From Oscillospiraceae bacterium (lineage in GTDB: Bacteria; Bacillota_A; Clostridia; Oscillospirales; Oscillospiraceae): a stretch of 16,100 nucleotides of DNA. Of this stretch, positions 1 through 7,330 are shown piece by piece. Below the pieces are notes generated by a model. The model was not told the DNA's origin. It worked only from the letters and a program-made list of their open reading frames with translations, and did no database searches. Position 1 is the stretch's first letter. Every line of letters begins with the position of its first letter. Both the position numbers and the translations under genes were made by a program. Where the stretch lies: positions 1 through 16,100 of the forward strand of contig JAFQDR010000136.1 in NCBI GenBank assembly GCA_017415945.1, given 5' to 3'.

Positions 1-53
1 CCACGACACCCGGAACCACAATCCGGTGCTCTGCCAACTGAGCTATACCCACC
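1..53 (-). tRNA. tRNA-His (GTG), 3' part cut by window edge
   Basis: Read on the minus strand this gives the acceptor 5' strand, a D arm (AGCTCAGTTGGCAGAGC) and an anticodon stem CCGGA/TCCGG around a loop with anticodon GTG, so tRNA-His. An extra G at the 5' end fits the G-1 expected for tRNA-His. The T arm and 3' end lie outside the window. It follows tRNA-Arg after only six bases and is probably cotranscribed with it. Confidence 0.93.
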
Positions 54-59
54 ATATTT

Positions 60-136
<77 letters not shown>

Positions 137-166
137 ATATCATCCGATACGCTGCGGCTCACTCAA

Positions 167-240
167 TGGAGCGGGTGATGGGAATCGAACCCACGTGACC
201 AGCTTGGAAGGCTGGTGTTCTACCATTGAACTACACCCGC
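167..240 (-). tRNA. tRNA-Gly (TCC)
   Basis: Complete cloverleaf on the minus strand. The acceptor stem is GCGGGTG/CACCCGC, the anticodon stem CCAGC/GCTGG encloses CTTCCAA with anticodon TCC, and there is a T arm with GGTTCGATTCC and an encoded CCA. It is the first gene of the operon, about 29 bases downstream of the -10 box of a strong promoter. Confidence 0.97.
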
Positions 241-268
241 ATATGGGCGACTGACTTTCAGCTCAGTT

Positions 269-297
269 AGAATACCATGAATCATCGCCTTTGTCAA
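269..297 (-). promoter_or_regulatory. sigma-A promoter of the tRNA operon
   Basis: The minus strand has a perfect -35 TTGACA (292-297), a 17-base spacer and a -10 TATTCT (269-274), placed just upstream of tRNA-Gly. Spacing and position are those of a housekeeping stable-RNA promoter. Because it is intact, any prophage boundary must lie to its right, between about 300 and 424, if the tRNAs are host genes. Confidence 0.85.
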
Positions 298-339
298 CAC
301 CTATTTTATGTGAATTTCAAAAAAATATACCTTTTTCGC

Positions 340-412
340 AGGGCGGGGCCAAAGCCCCGCCGTTAAATTTTGTAAAGATGGCTAAGCAGCGGCGGGAGCA
401 AGCCCCCGCCCT
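340..412. repeat. GC-rich double-hairpin intergenic repeat
   Basis: An 8 bp perfect hairpin (GGCGGGGC, loop CAAA, GCCCCGCC at 342-361) is followed by a second imperfect one (391-410). The outer ends AGGGCGGGG and CCCCGCCCT (340-348 and 404-412) are also inverted repeats of each other, so the whole element can fold as one unit. This is the architecture of a dispersed palindromic element. It lies between the endolysin stop and the tRNA promoter and may also end late transcription, although no good T-run follows it on the minus strand. The rest of 298-423 shows no gene. Confidence 0.6.
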
Positions 413-423
413 ACTATTTCCCG

Positions 424-1008
424 TTACCATCTGGCCCGATGCCCTCGCGCATCTACATGGATACCCCAATCATAGATCCCCACGCCGCCGGTGGGGAACA
501 TTTCGTCGGCAATGTCGTACAGCTCGCGGGGTGTCTTGTTCAGACAGCGGATGTCGGCTGCGTCGCCGTAGAGGTGGCGGCTGTCGGAGGTGCCACCCAC
601 ATCGGGATCGGCATTATGCTCGGGGCAGCGAATGCCCGAATTGACGTACACGGGCTCGCCCACACGCTCACGGAAGGCGTCCAGCTTGCGGATGAACGCT
701 TCATCGGGCTCTACAGGGAAGCCGCCGCATTTGCCGCACTTGCAGGCGAACTCGTGACGCCCGAAGTATTGCACCGTGCTCCAGAAGTCACCGTCAGGCT
801 CTGCATCGGGAGCAGCTGCACCCTTAAACCGTCCGTGGAACACCGCGCCGACGAGGACTTCCTCCAGCTCGGCACCCAATTCGGGCATACCGTTGTCCTG
901 TCGGAAGGCCGTGATCGCCGCCTCCGTCAGAGGACCGCTGATGCCGTCCACCCTGCCTTCGTAGTACCCAAGGTACTGCAGCAGGTTCTGGAGCTGTCTT
1001 ACATCCAT
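424..1008 (-). CDS. Endolysin: peptidoglycan-binding domain plus M15 D-Ala-D-Ala carboxypeptidase-like domain
   Basis: 194 residues. Residues about 1-55 (MDVRQLQNLLQYLGYYEG...) form a PG_binding_1-type wall-binding repeat with the usual DGISGPLTEAAITAF core. Residues about 75-194 are a Peptidase_M15_3-like metallopeptidase. The expected zinc ligands are visible: H145 and D152 in SRHLYGDAADI, and H184 in WGIHVDARG. The substrate should be peptide cross-links in the host cell wall, cleaved from the cytoplasmic side once holin permeabilises the membrane. A four-Cys cluster (KCGKCGG plus C89 and C128) is common in this subfamily. The start ATG overlaps the holin gene end by 10 bases, the classic lysis-cassette arrangement. 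It is the last gene of the late operon. There is no signal peptide, consistent with holin-dependent release. Confidence 0.92.
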   Translation of the reverse strand: MDVRQLQNLLQYLGYYEGRVDGISGPLTEAAITAFRQDNGMPELGAELEEVLVGAVFHGRFKGAAAPDAEPDGDFWSTVQYFGRHEFACKCGKCGGFPVEPDEAFIRKLDAFRERVGEPVYVNSGIRCPEHNADPDVGGTSDSRHLYGDAADIRCLNKTPRELYDIADEMFPTGGVGIYDWGIHVDARGHRARW

Positions 1009-1289
1009 GCGTCATCATCCTCGGCGGGGTACACCTGCTTGTACACCTGATGCACACCCGTTGCCGCAAAGCCCGACACAATGCCCACGGCGATTGCGGT
1101 CATAATATCCCCCGCGGGGTAGTCGGGGACAACGTACATCCCCATGGCTCCCAGACAGCCGCCCACGAAGCCGCAGACCACGGGGATCCATTTGCTGACG
1201 TCAAAGGGCAGCAGCTTCACAGCCTCGCCCACCAGATACGCGATGATGGTGATGGTCACCACAGTCGCCAAACCAAAGTTTTCAATCAT
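999..1289 (-). CDS. Phage holin, Hol44-like (superfamily V)
   Basis: 96 residues from the ATG at 1289, which follows a strong AAAGGAG site. A longer in-frame reading from 1454 would run through the repeat at 1311-1478 and is rejected. Hydrophobic segments lie at residues about 7-25, 34-52 and 60-78, with a charged tail ending EDDDAWM. The pattern of WIPVVCG, GMYVVPDYPA and TAIAVGIVSGFAATG matches the Hol44 (Oenococcus phage fOg44) type of holin frequent in Clostridia prophages. It would form membrane lesions that release the downstream endolysin. The overlap with the endolysin gene suggests translational coupling. Confidence 0.88.
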   Translation of the reverse strand: MIENFGLATVVTITIIAYLVGEAVKLLPFDVSKWIPVVCGFVGGCLGAMGMYVVPDYPAGDIMTAIAVGIVSGFAATGVHQVYKQVYPAEDDDAWM

Positions 1290-1310
1290 ATGTATTCTCC
1301 TTTCTATATA

Positions 1311-1478
1311 GGCTCCCCTTTGAAGGGGAGCTGTCAGCCGCGAGGAACAAGCGGCTGACTGAGAGGTAGAATGCGTTTGAAATACATCCCACCTTGACGT
1401 TTCCGCTTGTTTTATCGACCTCTCCGTCATTTTCTCGTTCCTCGAAAATGCCACCTCCCCTTATCGAAGGGGAGGCTT
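1311..1478. repeat. Composite hairpin repeat, copy 1
   Basis: The element starts with GGCTCCCCTTTGAAGGGGAG, a self-complementary hairpin, then a variable-stem hairpin (CAGCCGC/GCGGCTG) and the box ACTGAGAGGT. A spacer follows, then the inverse box CGACCTCTCCGTCA, another variable hairpin (TTTTCTCG/CGAAAA) and a terminal hairpin CTCCCCTTATCGAAGGGGAG. Copies 2 and 3 lie at 12357-12479 and 15133-15248. It separates the 94-residue membrane protein gene from the holin gene inside the late operon. Confidence 0.8.
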
Positions 1479-1499
1479 TGTACGTTGTCGGCAGTCTGT

Positions 1500-1521
1500 G
1501 CTCCCCTTACACAGGGGAGCC
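1500..1521. repeat. Short hairpin, possible solo end of the composite repeat
   Basis: GCTCCCC/GGGGAGC, seven base pairs with a TTACACA loop, lies just after copy 1 of the composite repeat and just downstream of the 94-residue membrane protein gene. It resembles the terminal hairpin of the composite element and may be a leftover end. No T-run follows it on the minus strand, so a terminator role is doubtful. Confidence 0.45.
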
Positions 1522-1524
1522 TTA

Positions 1525-1809
1525 TTACGATACCACGTCCCACTCGGAAACTTCCTTATGTACGTTGCCGATGAAGCTGTTGCCGCCCAGCGCCACATAG
1601 GCCTTGTAGGTGTGTTCGAAGTTTTCCGCCTCGTACTGCCGCAGGCAGCCCTCGTCACGGTGGCGGTAATAGATCCGCAGCATCTGTTCACGCAGCAGAC
1701 AGCGGATGCCCTCCACCGCCGACGCGAATTTTGTGTACACCTTCCACACCACGCCCAAGGCCGCCGCAGCCGCCGTGATGCGGGTGCACAGCAGGATCAA
1801 TTCATCCAT
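1525..1809 (-). CDS. Small membrane-anchored phage protein
   Basis: 94 residues. An N-terminal hydrophobic segment (residues about 3-22, LILLCTRITAAAAALGVVWK) is followed by a soluble part with YYRHRDEGCLRQYEAENF and ALGGNSFIGNV. I recognise this only as a type of small protein common near lysis genes in Clostridia prophages. A second holin, a holin regulator or a membrane-anchored accessory lysis protein are all possible. Its start overlaps the end of the upstream gene by eight bases (ATGGATGA), so the two are probably coupled. It is separated from the holin by a repeat-filled gap of 235 bases. Confidence 0.7.
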   Translation of the reverse strand: MDELILLCTRITAAAAALGVVWKVYTKFASAVEGIRCLLREQMLRIYYRHRDEGCLRQYEAENFEHTYKAYVALGGNSFIGNVHKEVSEWDVVS

Positions 1810-2596
1810 AAGTATTCACCTGCAAATCATCCGCACTGAATCGCGCAAACACCGACATACAGAAGCCACCCAGAGAATCGAAGTGCCCCGTAATATCGAT
1901 ACCGATGCGCTCCAAGGGGTGTCGCAGCCAGCCCGACAGCTCCCAGCCCGTGATCACGTCCTCCTCCGTGAGCATTTGCAGCTGTGGGTCATCCAGCATG
2001 GGACAGTATGCGGAGGTGCTCAGATTGTCCCCTGTGGCAGCCGCGGGAACCATATCCAGAGAGCTTTCCCCCGTGGTCACCCGCTGGCTGAGCTTATACC
2101 TTGCGGTCTTGCTTTCTTCCACACCCTCTGCGGAGTCCAAGCAGAAATCAACGGTAAAATACTCGGGGTCTCGGCCATAGCCTGAGGTCACGAAATCGCT
2201 GACATTCCCCGACAGATAGGGCACCAGAAACCGAATGCTGATATAGTCCCCCGCCTTGGTTTCCATGGCATCGGCAGCGTTCAGGCTGATGGCAATGGTG
2301 CCCTTGTTTTTCCGCTTCTTGTTGGGGTCATAGTACATATCGTAGGTATAGCTCACATCCGTGGGCATTTTCCCCTTATCGAAGCTATAGCTTGAGGTTT
2401 TCAGCCCCGTCCCCTCGTAATATCGTTCATATCCGTAATAGGTACCGCCAAAGCCTTTGAAGTTCAGCGTGGCGGTGGGCTCCGTGGGGATCTGTACCCT
2501 TCGCTGTCCGCACAGCATCATGGCGATCTCCTCGGCACAGGGCACCCCCGCTGTGCGCAGGGCATACCCCACCGCCCACACAGGCAGATTACTCAT
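1802..2596 (-). CDS. Phage virion-associated protein, function unknown
   Basis: 264 residues from the ATG at 2596 (MSNLPVWAVGYALRTAGV). That ATG overlaps the stop of the upstream gene in ATGAGTAA and fits the tight late operon better than the in-frame ATG at 2620. The N-terminal part (AGVPCAEEIAMMLCGQRR) is helical. Later there is a Gly/Tyr-rich stretch (GFGGTYYGYERYYEGTG) and a beta-rich C-terminal half ending in GHFDSLGGFCMSVFARFSAD. No catalytic motif is seen. Its place between appendage-like genes and the lysis cassette suggests an appendage or adsorption accessory protein, which is an inference from position. Confidence 0.75.
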   Translation of the reverse strand: MSNLPVWAVGYALRTAGVPCAEEIAMMLCGQRRVQIPTEPTATLNFKGFGGTYYGYERYYEGTGLKTSSYSFDKGKMPTDVSYTYDMYYDPNKKRKNKGTIAISLNAADAMETKAGDYISIRFLVPYLSGNVSDFVTSGYGRDPEYFTVDFCLDSAEGVEESKTARYKLSQRVTTGESSLDMVPAAATGDNLSTSAYCPMLDDPQLQMLTEEDVITGWELSGWLRHPLERIGIDITGHFDSLGGFCMSVFARFSADDLQVNTYG

Positions 2597-3536
2597 CAAA
2601 ACCACTCCAATCCAGTGCACAGTCTATGCCGTCTTTTGTCACCAGCACGGGATCCCCTGCATCGTTCAGCGTGATAACGGTCACGGATGTACGGCTGTCA
2701 TAATAAGCCATCACCGTTACTTCATTTCCACTCTTAGTGGTCTGTACACGAGTAGGCGTTTCCTCCGCATCTTCGCTTTCCGCCGCCATATGCGATACCC
2801 CATCGGCGGTAATGTGGAAATACGCATCAGAGCCAAGGACGGAGTGCAGCACAAAGGTGGCGCTGTATGCAGTGTAGTTGATGAGGGGGCAGCGGGTTTT
2901 GCTGTCCGTCCCCACGAAGTCACATACCACCACGTTCCCCATGTTGATCTGCTCATTGATTTCTTGGAAGCTCCTGTCCGCCGCATACACGCCGTTTGCC
3001 TCCGTGACGGTCACGGGAAACAGCTCCACATTGTCGGTGTCCAAGAGCATCGAGCTGAATTCCACGGTGCCATCTGCATACAGCGCGAAATAATACCCTT
3101 CCGTGCCAAACACCGCACCAAAGACCATCAGTTCCTCGGAATACCCGATCAGCTGTCCTCGCAGACTTGCCCCTTCAATAGACTGCTCACACACTACCGT
3201 ATGTCCCTTTTCTATGGCTGTCCGCAGCTCCTCCATGGTCTTATCTGCGAGCCAAATGCCATCTTCCCGCTGCCAAAAGCCCACAACCACAAGCTTGGAT
3301 ACATCCATATATTCCAGTACATCCTCAGCAAATTGGGTTTTCTCCACCTCGGTCATGTCAGCAAAACGCCCCGCAGGCCCACGAGGCCCCACCAGATCCG
3401 CAGCGCTGCTGCCGCTGTCGGAGCTCACCGTCAGCACCGTACCGTCCCAGCGGTGGCTGATGCCGTAGCCCCTGCCCCCTGTGACAACTGCCTTCAGTGC
3501 CGCATGCACCACAGGCATTTCCAGTTTCATTTCCAT
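2589..3536 (-). CDS. Phage appendage (fibre-like) protein
   Basis: 315 residues. The N-terminal 60 residues include GTVLTVSSDSGSSAADLVGP followed by RGPAGRF, the short collagen-like hinge found after the attachment domain of many phage fibre or baseplate proteins. The rest is beta-rich, with two related blocks, FALYADGTVEF (about 150) and YFHITADGVSHM (about 240), suggesting an internal duplication. Two in-frame starts are possible: ATG 3536 lies three bases after AGGAGG and ATG 3530 (MKLEMPVV) has better spacing. The likely role is host contact on the virion, inferred from the collagen-like hinge and position. Confidence 0.75.
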   Translation of the reverse strand: MEMKLEMPVVHAALKAVVTGGRGYGISHRWDGTVLTVSSDSGSSAADLVGPRGPAGRFADMTEVEKTQFAEDVLEYMDVSKLVVVGFWQREDGIWLADKTMEELRTAIEKGHTVVCEQSIEGASLRGQLIGYSEELMVFGAVFGTEGYYFALYADGTVEFSSMLLDTDNVELFPVTVTEANGVYAADRSFQEINEQINMGNVVVCDFVGTDSKTRCPLINYTAYSATFVLHSVLGSDAYFHITADGVSHMAAESEDAEETPTRVQTTKSGNEVTVMAYYDSRTSVTVITLNDAGDPVLVTKDGIDCALDWSGFDE

Positions 3537-3544
3537 ACACCTCC

Positions 3545-3910
3545 TTATTCCACAAGGATCGGTGCATCCTTGACCAAGGTCCTGCGCACCGCACCATTGT
3601 AGACCACATCATATCTGTACCTTCCCTTGGGGAATCGTTCAGTCACCGTATCATCGAAGCGCAGCACCACCTCGCCGCCCCCAATGCCGCCAAAGGTCAC
3701 CTGCCATACCGATGCATTCCGCTCATTTCGGAAGACAAAGTCCAGAGTACAAGCGTTCACCGCCAATAGGTCTTCCCCTGTTTCGTCTGTCAGCTCCAAT
3801 TTCACCAGCAACTCAAAGGTATCTCCCGCATACCATTTCAGCACCCCGCCTACCATACGAGGGCCGGGGGGTGCGGCGGGAATATAGCGTTCTTCACCGC
3901 CCACTGTCAT
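3545..3910 (-). CDS. Small beta-rich phage protein, BppU-N-like
   Basis: 121 residues. The pattern KWYAGDTFELLVKLEL, then FVFRNERNASVWQVTF, then VVLRFDDTVTERFPKG and YRYDVVYNG resembles the immunoglobulin-like N-terminal domain of baseplate upper proteins and similar small attachment proteins. Only the AGDTF...FPKGxYxYDV layout supports this. The start is uncertain: the ATG at 3910 is one base from GGAGG, while the in-frame GTG at 3904 has a normal seven-base gap. It lies between the 304-residue virion protein and the fibre-like protein. Confidence 0.7.
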   Translation of the reverse strand: MTVGGEERYIPAAPPGPRMVGGVLKWYAGDTFELLVKLELTDETGEDLLAVNACTLDFVFRNERNASVWQVTFGGIGGGEVVLRFDDTVTERFPKGRYRYDVVYNGAVRRTLVKDAPILVE

Positions 3911-3922
3911 TCCTCCTTGTCA

Positions 3923-4837
3923 TTATCCGTAATACTCCTTGGTCAGAGCGCCGATGAGCTTTCGGGCGGTCTCCGCATCCAGCTCACCCCTCGCCACCTT
4001 TTGGGCGATCTCCCCGTTGACTTCTTCAACGTTGGCGCCTCCCGCAAGCCGGGCGCGGGCAGCTGCCAAGGCGCTGTCATAAGCATCTTCCTCTTTGTCA
4101 TCCTTCTTTCCGCCGCGTCCACCGCCGCCCGCAGTCTGCAGAGAATTGTAATAGCGCAAATACGCATCCCTATGCTGCTCGCTCATGCCCGCTGCCGCCA
4201 ATTCCTCCCCGGTAGGCACATAGCCCATGGTGGTCATCATTTCCACAAGGCGGTCGTACGCCTTCTGCTCTCTGTTGTACGCATCCTTTTCCGCTGCGGT
4301 CTCACGGTCGTATGCAGTATCCGCACGCTCCTGCCAATAGTCCCGCTCGCCGTAAGCATCTGCCAGCAGATCCCGATATTTTGCATAGTCTGCCTCCGAC
4401 TGCTGAAACAGCAGATCGTATTCATTTCGCAATGCCTCACCCTCATCCAAATAGCGGCCGTAGGCCATGGAATACAGCTCGGGGTAAATATCCGTGAGCT
4501 TTTGCAGGTAGGCATCGTACTGCTGCTGTCCCACGCCTTGTGCATAGCTGCTGCCGTAGCCTCCTGTGAGCCCCGCCGCCTGTCCCATGGTGTCCTCCAT
4601 GGCAAGCCGTCCCTGTTGGGCGTAGGTCTGCTTATAGCTTTGGTACAGTGCATCGTCATTGGGATCATAGGTAAACTTGGGACGCTCTGTGATCTCTCGA
4701 TACAGCTCCTGCAGAGACTGTGCTTGGTCGGAGGTGTATGCAGGCAGCTTCTCCCTGAGCTCCTGCACCAGCTTCATGGACGCGGAATACTCCTCATCGT
4801 CGTCATAGCTTTTTCCGTATGGTGTATAGCCGTACAT
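3923..4837 (-). CDS. Helical virion-like protein, possible ejection or tail component
   Basis: 304 residues, with AAAGGAG nine bases before the ATG. After an acidic Tyr-rich start (YGKSYDDDEEYS), residues about 20-230 are almost entirely helical and rich in Gln, Tyr and Asp, with the landmark AGLTGGYGSSYAQGVGQQQ at 88-106. A Gly/Lys hinge (GGGGRGGKKDDKEED, 237-251) leads to a small helical C-terminal domain (EIAQKVARGELDAETARKLI). The type is familiar from Clostridia prophages, where it usually has no assigned function. Glycine-flanked amphipathic helices and the absence of any tape measure in the window suggest an internal, ejection or tape-measure-like role, which is inference only. Confidence 0.78.
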   Translation of the reverse strand: MYGYTPYGKSYDDDEEYSASMKLVQELREKLPAYTSDQAQSLQELYREITERPKFTYDPNDDALYQSYKQTYAQQGRLAMEDTMGQAAGLTGGYGSSYAQGVGQQQYDAYLQKLTDIYPELYSMAYGRYLDEGEALRNEYDLLFQQSEADYAKYRDLLADAYGERDYWQERADTAYDRETAAEKDAYNREQKAYDRLVEMMTTMGYVPTGEELAAAGMSEQHRDAYLRYYNSLQTAGGGGRGGKKDDKEEDAYDSALAAARARLAGGANVEEVNGEIAQKVARGELDAETARKLIGALTKEYYG

Positions 4838-4885
4838 CTCACCACTCCTTTCTTGTATCTTAAAAAGTTACTTATGCGTAAAAAA

Positions 4886-6484
4886 TCATGCGGTTCTGAC
4901 CCATCGCCGCACCGTATCATCTGCCTGCACCCATGTGCCGCCGAACAGGGCTGCGGGATCGGCAGATGCCTCACAGCTGCACACGGTGCCTATGGGATAC
5001 AGGTGCTCCCACAGCTGTCTGCCGCCTACGGTGACCGTACCCTCCACCACAAGGTCCCCCTTGGTTTTCAGGCTCCACGCCACCTCCAGCACATCATCCG
5101 CTTCTGCCTGCTTCCCGAAGGCGGCACCGCACCCGCCTCTGCGGCCTTGGAAAAAGATATTGGTGCAGGGCAGGGTCACGGTGACGGAAGCTGACCGTCC
5201 CAGGGCATCCGTCACCTCTGCCAGAACCTCATAGCTGTCATTGGGGGAAATATCTCCCGACCACAGTACAGTGGGGGCGGCATCGGGTAAGGGCACCGCT
5301 TCCCTCCATTGGCCGCCCACAGTCCGCAGCTTGGCAGTTACATCCCCGTGATTGCGGCCGCCCAGAGCGCAGATGCCGTATCCCGCAGACAGGGACAGGC
5401 TGTCTCCCCGCTCATTTTCGCTGCCGTCAGCATTGCAGCGGAACGCGGTCACATCCCCAAGCACAGGCGGAGTATACGGCAAGACGGAGATTTGCAGCTG
5501 CTGCTCATACCGTCTGCCGCGGCTGTCCGTAACACCGCACACCACAGGGATGCTGCCGTAATTGGGAAGCACCTCCGACACATAGGGTGCACCGTACTGC
5601 ACACCGCCCACAGTCACAGCGAAGGTGTCGGGAATCCCGCCGTAGGCAAAGCTGCCATCGATTTTGCTCTCATCAAACACTGCCCGTACATGGGAGATCC
5701 CCTGCACGAAGCAATCCATACCTTCGGCGGCGGTGCCTTCATTGGCGGGCTCCAGGGTCACCCAACCCTCATCAAGAGACAAAGACACCTCCAAAGGCAC
5801 CCACAAAGTCACTGTGCAGGCGGAGGTACCCACGAGTGCACCGTCAATATAGGTGTCGCACAGCAGCTCGCAGTCACCGCTGCCACTGTGGGGAATCGAT
5901 GCGCACAGCTCCATAGGGGGTGTCCATGTATGTCTGCCCCCCGACAGCCCTGTTCCGATGACACCACTCTCCCCTCCGAAGGCATACCGCAGGGTATGTA
6001 CCGTGCCGTCGCAGACGGGGGCAATGATAACAGACATGGCTTTCCCCATAAACTGACCCCTTGCGCTGACCTCGGAAATGGGTGGCTGCACCGTCAGCGC
6101 CGTGGAAATACGCCCTGAAGCGTAGAAGCCCTGTCCGTTAGGGTCTGTCCCCGTAAGCTGCACCGTCACCACAGCACTGTCATGCTCCGCGTGGGACAGC
6201 GCGGGGCTCACAATGGGGAAGCTTCCCGTCACCGCAGCTGGCACCCCGCTTTCCTCTGCCTGACCCACGCAGTCCGTCAGTCTGCCCAGCACCGTGCCGC
6301 CCATGCTTACGGTGCCGTTCAGGGTGTATGTACCCGTTTCCTCGGCAGTTACCGTCAGCCCCGTCACCGCAATGGCAGAGGCTTTTGCGGATGTGTCCAT
6401 CCGCTCCTCCCACACCGCCGTGACTGTCAGATCGGACACGCCGCCGCAATTCATTTTTACTTCGCCGGATTTCCCGACTGTCAT
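4886..6484 (-). CDS. DUF859-like phage adsorption/structural protein
   Basis: 532 residues from the ATG at 6484 (MTVGKSGEVKMNCGG), which has a strong AGGAGGG site. The in-frame ATG at 6520 lacks one. The protein is beta-rich throughout, with repeated Ig-like strands (YTLNGTVSMGGTVLGRLTD; VTVQLTGTDPNGQGFYASGR). The C-terminal half shows TAFRCNADGSENERGDSLSL and GGCGAAFGKQAEADDVLEVA, close to the pattern of DUF859 proteins of siphoviruses and streptococcal phages. The last 37 residues (YPIGTVCSCEASADPAALFG...) match the short knob that ends many fibre and baseplate proteins (YPVGSIY...LFGGTW). The likely role is receptor binding. It is the first late gene left of the accessory cassette. Confidence 0.83.
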   Translation of the reverse strand: MTVGKSGEVKMNCGGVSDLTVTAVWEERMDTSAKASAIAVTGLTVTAEETGTYTLNGTVSMGGTVLGRLTDCVGQAEESGVPAAVTGSFPIVSPALSHAEHDSAVVTVQLTGTDPNGQGFYASGRISTALTVQPPISEVSARGQFMGKAMSVIIAPVCDGTVHTLRYAFGGESGVIGTGLSGGRHTWTPPMELCASIPHSGSGDCELLCDTYIDGALVGTSACTVTLWVPLEVSLSLDEGWVTLEPANEGTAAEGMDCFVQGISHVRAVFDESKIDGSFAYGGIPDTFAVTVGGVQYGAPYVSEVLPNYGSIPVVCGVTDSRGRRYEQQLQISVLPYTPPVLGDVTAFRCNADGSENERGDSLSLSAGYGICALGGRNHGDVTAKLRTVGGQWREAVPLPDAAPTVLWSGDISPNDSYEVLAEVTDALGRSASVTVTLPCTNIFFQGRRGGCGAAFGKQAEADDVLEVAWSLKTKGDLVVEGTVTVGGRQLWEHLYPIGTVCSCEASADPAALFGGTWVQADDTVRRWVRTA

Positions 6485-6607
6485 AAGATCCCTCCTATTC
6501 TGTTCTTCTTTCGATCGCAAGCTCCCACAGGAATATCCTTGCAGGAAGAAGCCCTCACCCTCGTCTTTTCACCAAGCCGCTCCTCTTAACAGCCCTTATC
6601 CACACCC

Positions 6608-6636
6608 TTGCAAAAAGAAGCCATTCCGTCTATACT
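6608..6636 (+). promoter_or_regulatory. sigma-A promoter of accessory unit A
   Basis: The -35 box is TTGCAA (6608-6613), the spacer exactly 17 bases, and the -10 box TATACT (6631-6636). The block TTCCGTCTATACTGAAAGC is shared almost exactly with the promoters at 7266-7294 and 8393-8421. The start codon is 34 bases downstream, with AAGGAGG at 6656-6662. The rest of 6485-6607 shows no gene and no convincing promoter for the leftward adsorption gene. Confidence 0.85.
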
Positions 6637-6669
6637 GAAAGCAATGGCGATAAAGAAGGAGGTTATTGT

Positions 6670-7098
6670 ATGGAAGTTGCCAGACTCGATTGTCCTCACT
6701 GCAAACGAAAACTCATTTCAAGAACGTCCGGTTGGCGATATACACTTGATCCACCCCTGCGAATCTGCCCGTACTGCAACGGAGAATATCTGATGCCTTG
6801 CACATATGAATGGAGTATCGCCGGTCCGTTGGGGAAGTTTTTTTATGTTTTTCTTGCTAACGGAAGATGGGCATTTCCTGCTATGAGCCTTAATCGATTA
6901 TCGATCAAAGACACCGGTGAAGCATGGCTGTGGGCAACTGCATGGATTACCATCAGTCTGCTCCGACTTGCCATCTTTGACAGGAAAAAAATCAAAGAGT
7001 CTTATGAGCGCACAAAGAACAATCCCAATCTCATTCAAAAGCTGTCCGATATGGGGTATGCTCGCATCGCTTATCGGCTTGACCCATACTACAAATAA
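6670..7098 (+). CDS. Zinc-ribbon membrane protein, accessory unit A
   Basis: 142 residues, with perfect AAGGAGG seven bases before the ATG. An N-terminal zinc ribbon uses C8-P-H-C11 and C33-P-Y-C36. Two hydrophobic stretches follow, residues about 55-72 (GKFFYVFLANGRW) and 84-103 (EAWLWATAWITISLLRLAIF), consistent with a membrane hairpin. A conserved basic tail KKIKESYERTKNNP (107-119) then leads to IQKLSDMGY. It is about 60% identical by eye to the protein at 7331-7759 and related to the last 145 residues of that at 8457-9407. It runs against the late operon and has its own promoter and terminator, so it is probably expressed in the lysogen. The function is not recognised. The ribbon probably faces the cytoplasm. 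Confidence 0.85.
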   Translation: MEVARLDCPHCKRKLISRTSGWRYTLDPPLRICPYCNGEYLMPCTYEWSIAGPLGKFFYVFLANGRWAFPAMSLNRLSIKDTGEAWLWATAWITISLLRLAIFDRKKIKESYERTKNNPNLIQKLSDMGYARIAYRLDPYYK

Positions 7099-7106
7099 GC
7101 CTCTCT

Positions 7107-7140
7107 CCACCGGAATGAAATCCGGTGGATTTTTCATTTT
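7107..7140 (+). terminator. Rho-independent terminator of accessory unit A
   Basis: Eight base pair stem CCACCGGA (7107-7114) and TCCGGTGG (7121-7128), loop ATGAAA, then ATTTTTCATTTT. It begins eight bases after the stop codon. The same structure follows the paralogue at 7331-7759, differing only in the loop. It overlaps the stop of the leftward remnant at 7134. Confidence 0.88.
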
Positions 7141-7268
7141 CTAAATAAGCTTCTGTTTATGCTGTTGTTGCTGCGCCCTAAACCATAGGCCATGCCCATA
7201 GACAAATCATATAGCGCACTCATGCCAAATTCCTGCATTACTTGCAACTTTGCCCAATAATCGGCTTG
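7134..7268 (-). pseudogene. C-terminal remnant of a leftward phage gene (unit A)
   Basis: The minus strand encodes 44 codons and a stop with no start: QADYWAKLQVMQEFGMSALY, then DLSMGMAYGLGRSNNSINRS and LFRK. This is about 75% identical to the C-terminus of the broken gene at 7795-8230, and both stop codons begin exactly 36 bases after the stop of their convergent zinc-ribbon gene. Similarity ends abruptly at CGGCTTG, where the -35 box of the next promoter begins, so the 5' part of this gene copy was removed by a rearrangement at that point. Confidence 0.8.
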
Positions 7269-7294
7269 AAAAAAGTTGATGTTCCGTCTATACT
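7266..7294 (+). promoter_or_regulatory. sigma-A promoter of accessory unit B
   Basis: TTGAAA (7266-7271), spacer of 17 bases, TATACT (7289-7294), with the shared block TTCCGTCTATACT. Its -35 box sits exactly at the end of the unit A remnant. The start codon is 37 bases downstream of the -10 box. Confidence 0.86.
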
Positions 7295-7330
7295 AAAATC
7301 AAACAGATTTCATCAAAAGGAAATTTCAAA

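Noticed and set aside
1290..1454. N-terminal extension of the holin reading frame
   Set aside because: It is encoded entirely within the composite repeat; the ATG at 1289 has a strong ribosome site and matches the family start.
1311..1521. CRISPR array or riboswitch in the hairpin-rich gap
   Set aside because: There are no regularly spaced identical repeats with unique spacers. The hairpins are explained by the composite element found twice more in the window.
2457..3602. Long rightward open frame (381 codons), and similar ones at 3917-5194, 10873-12396 and 13693-15237
   Set aside because: They are antisense to well-supported leftward phage genes, have implausible His/Cys/Pro-rich composition, lack ribosome sites and cross repeats and gene borders. 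They reflect GC-rich codon bias on the opposite strand.
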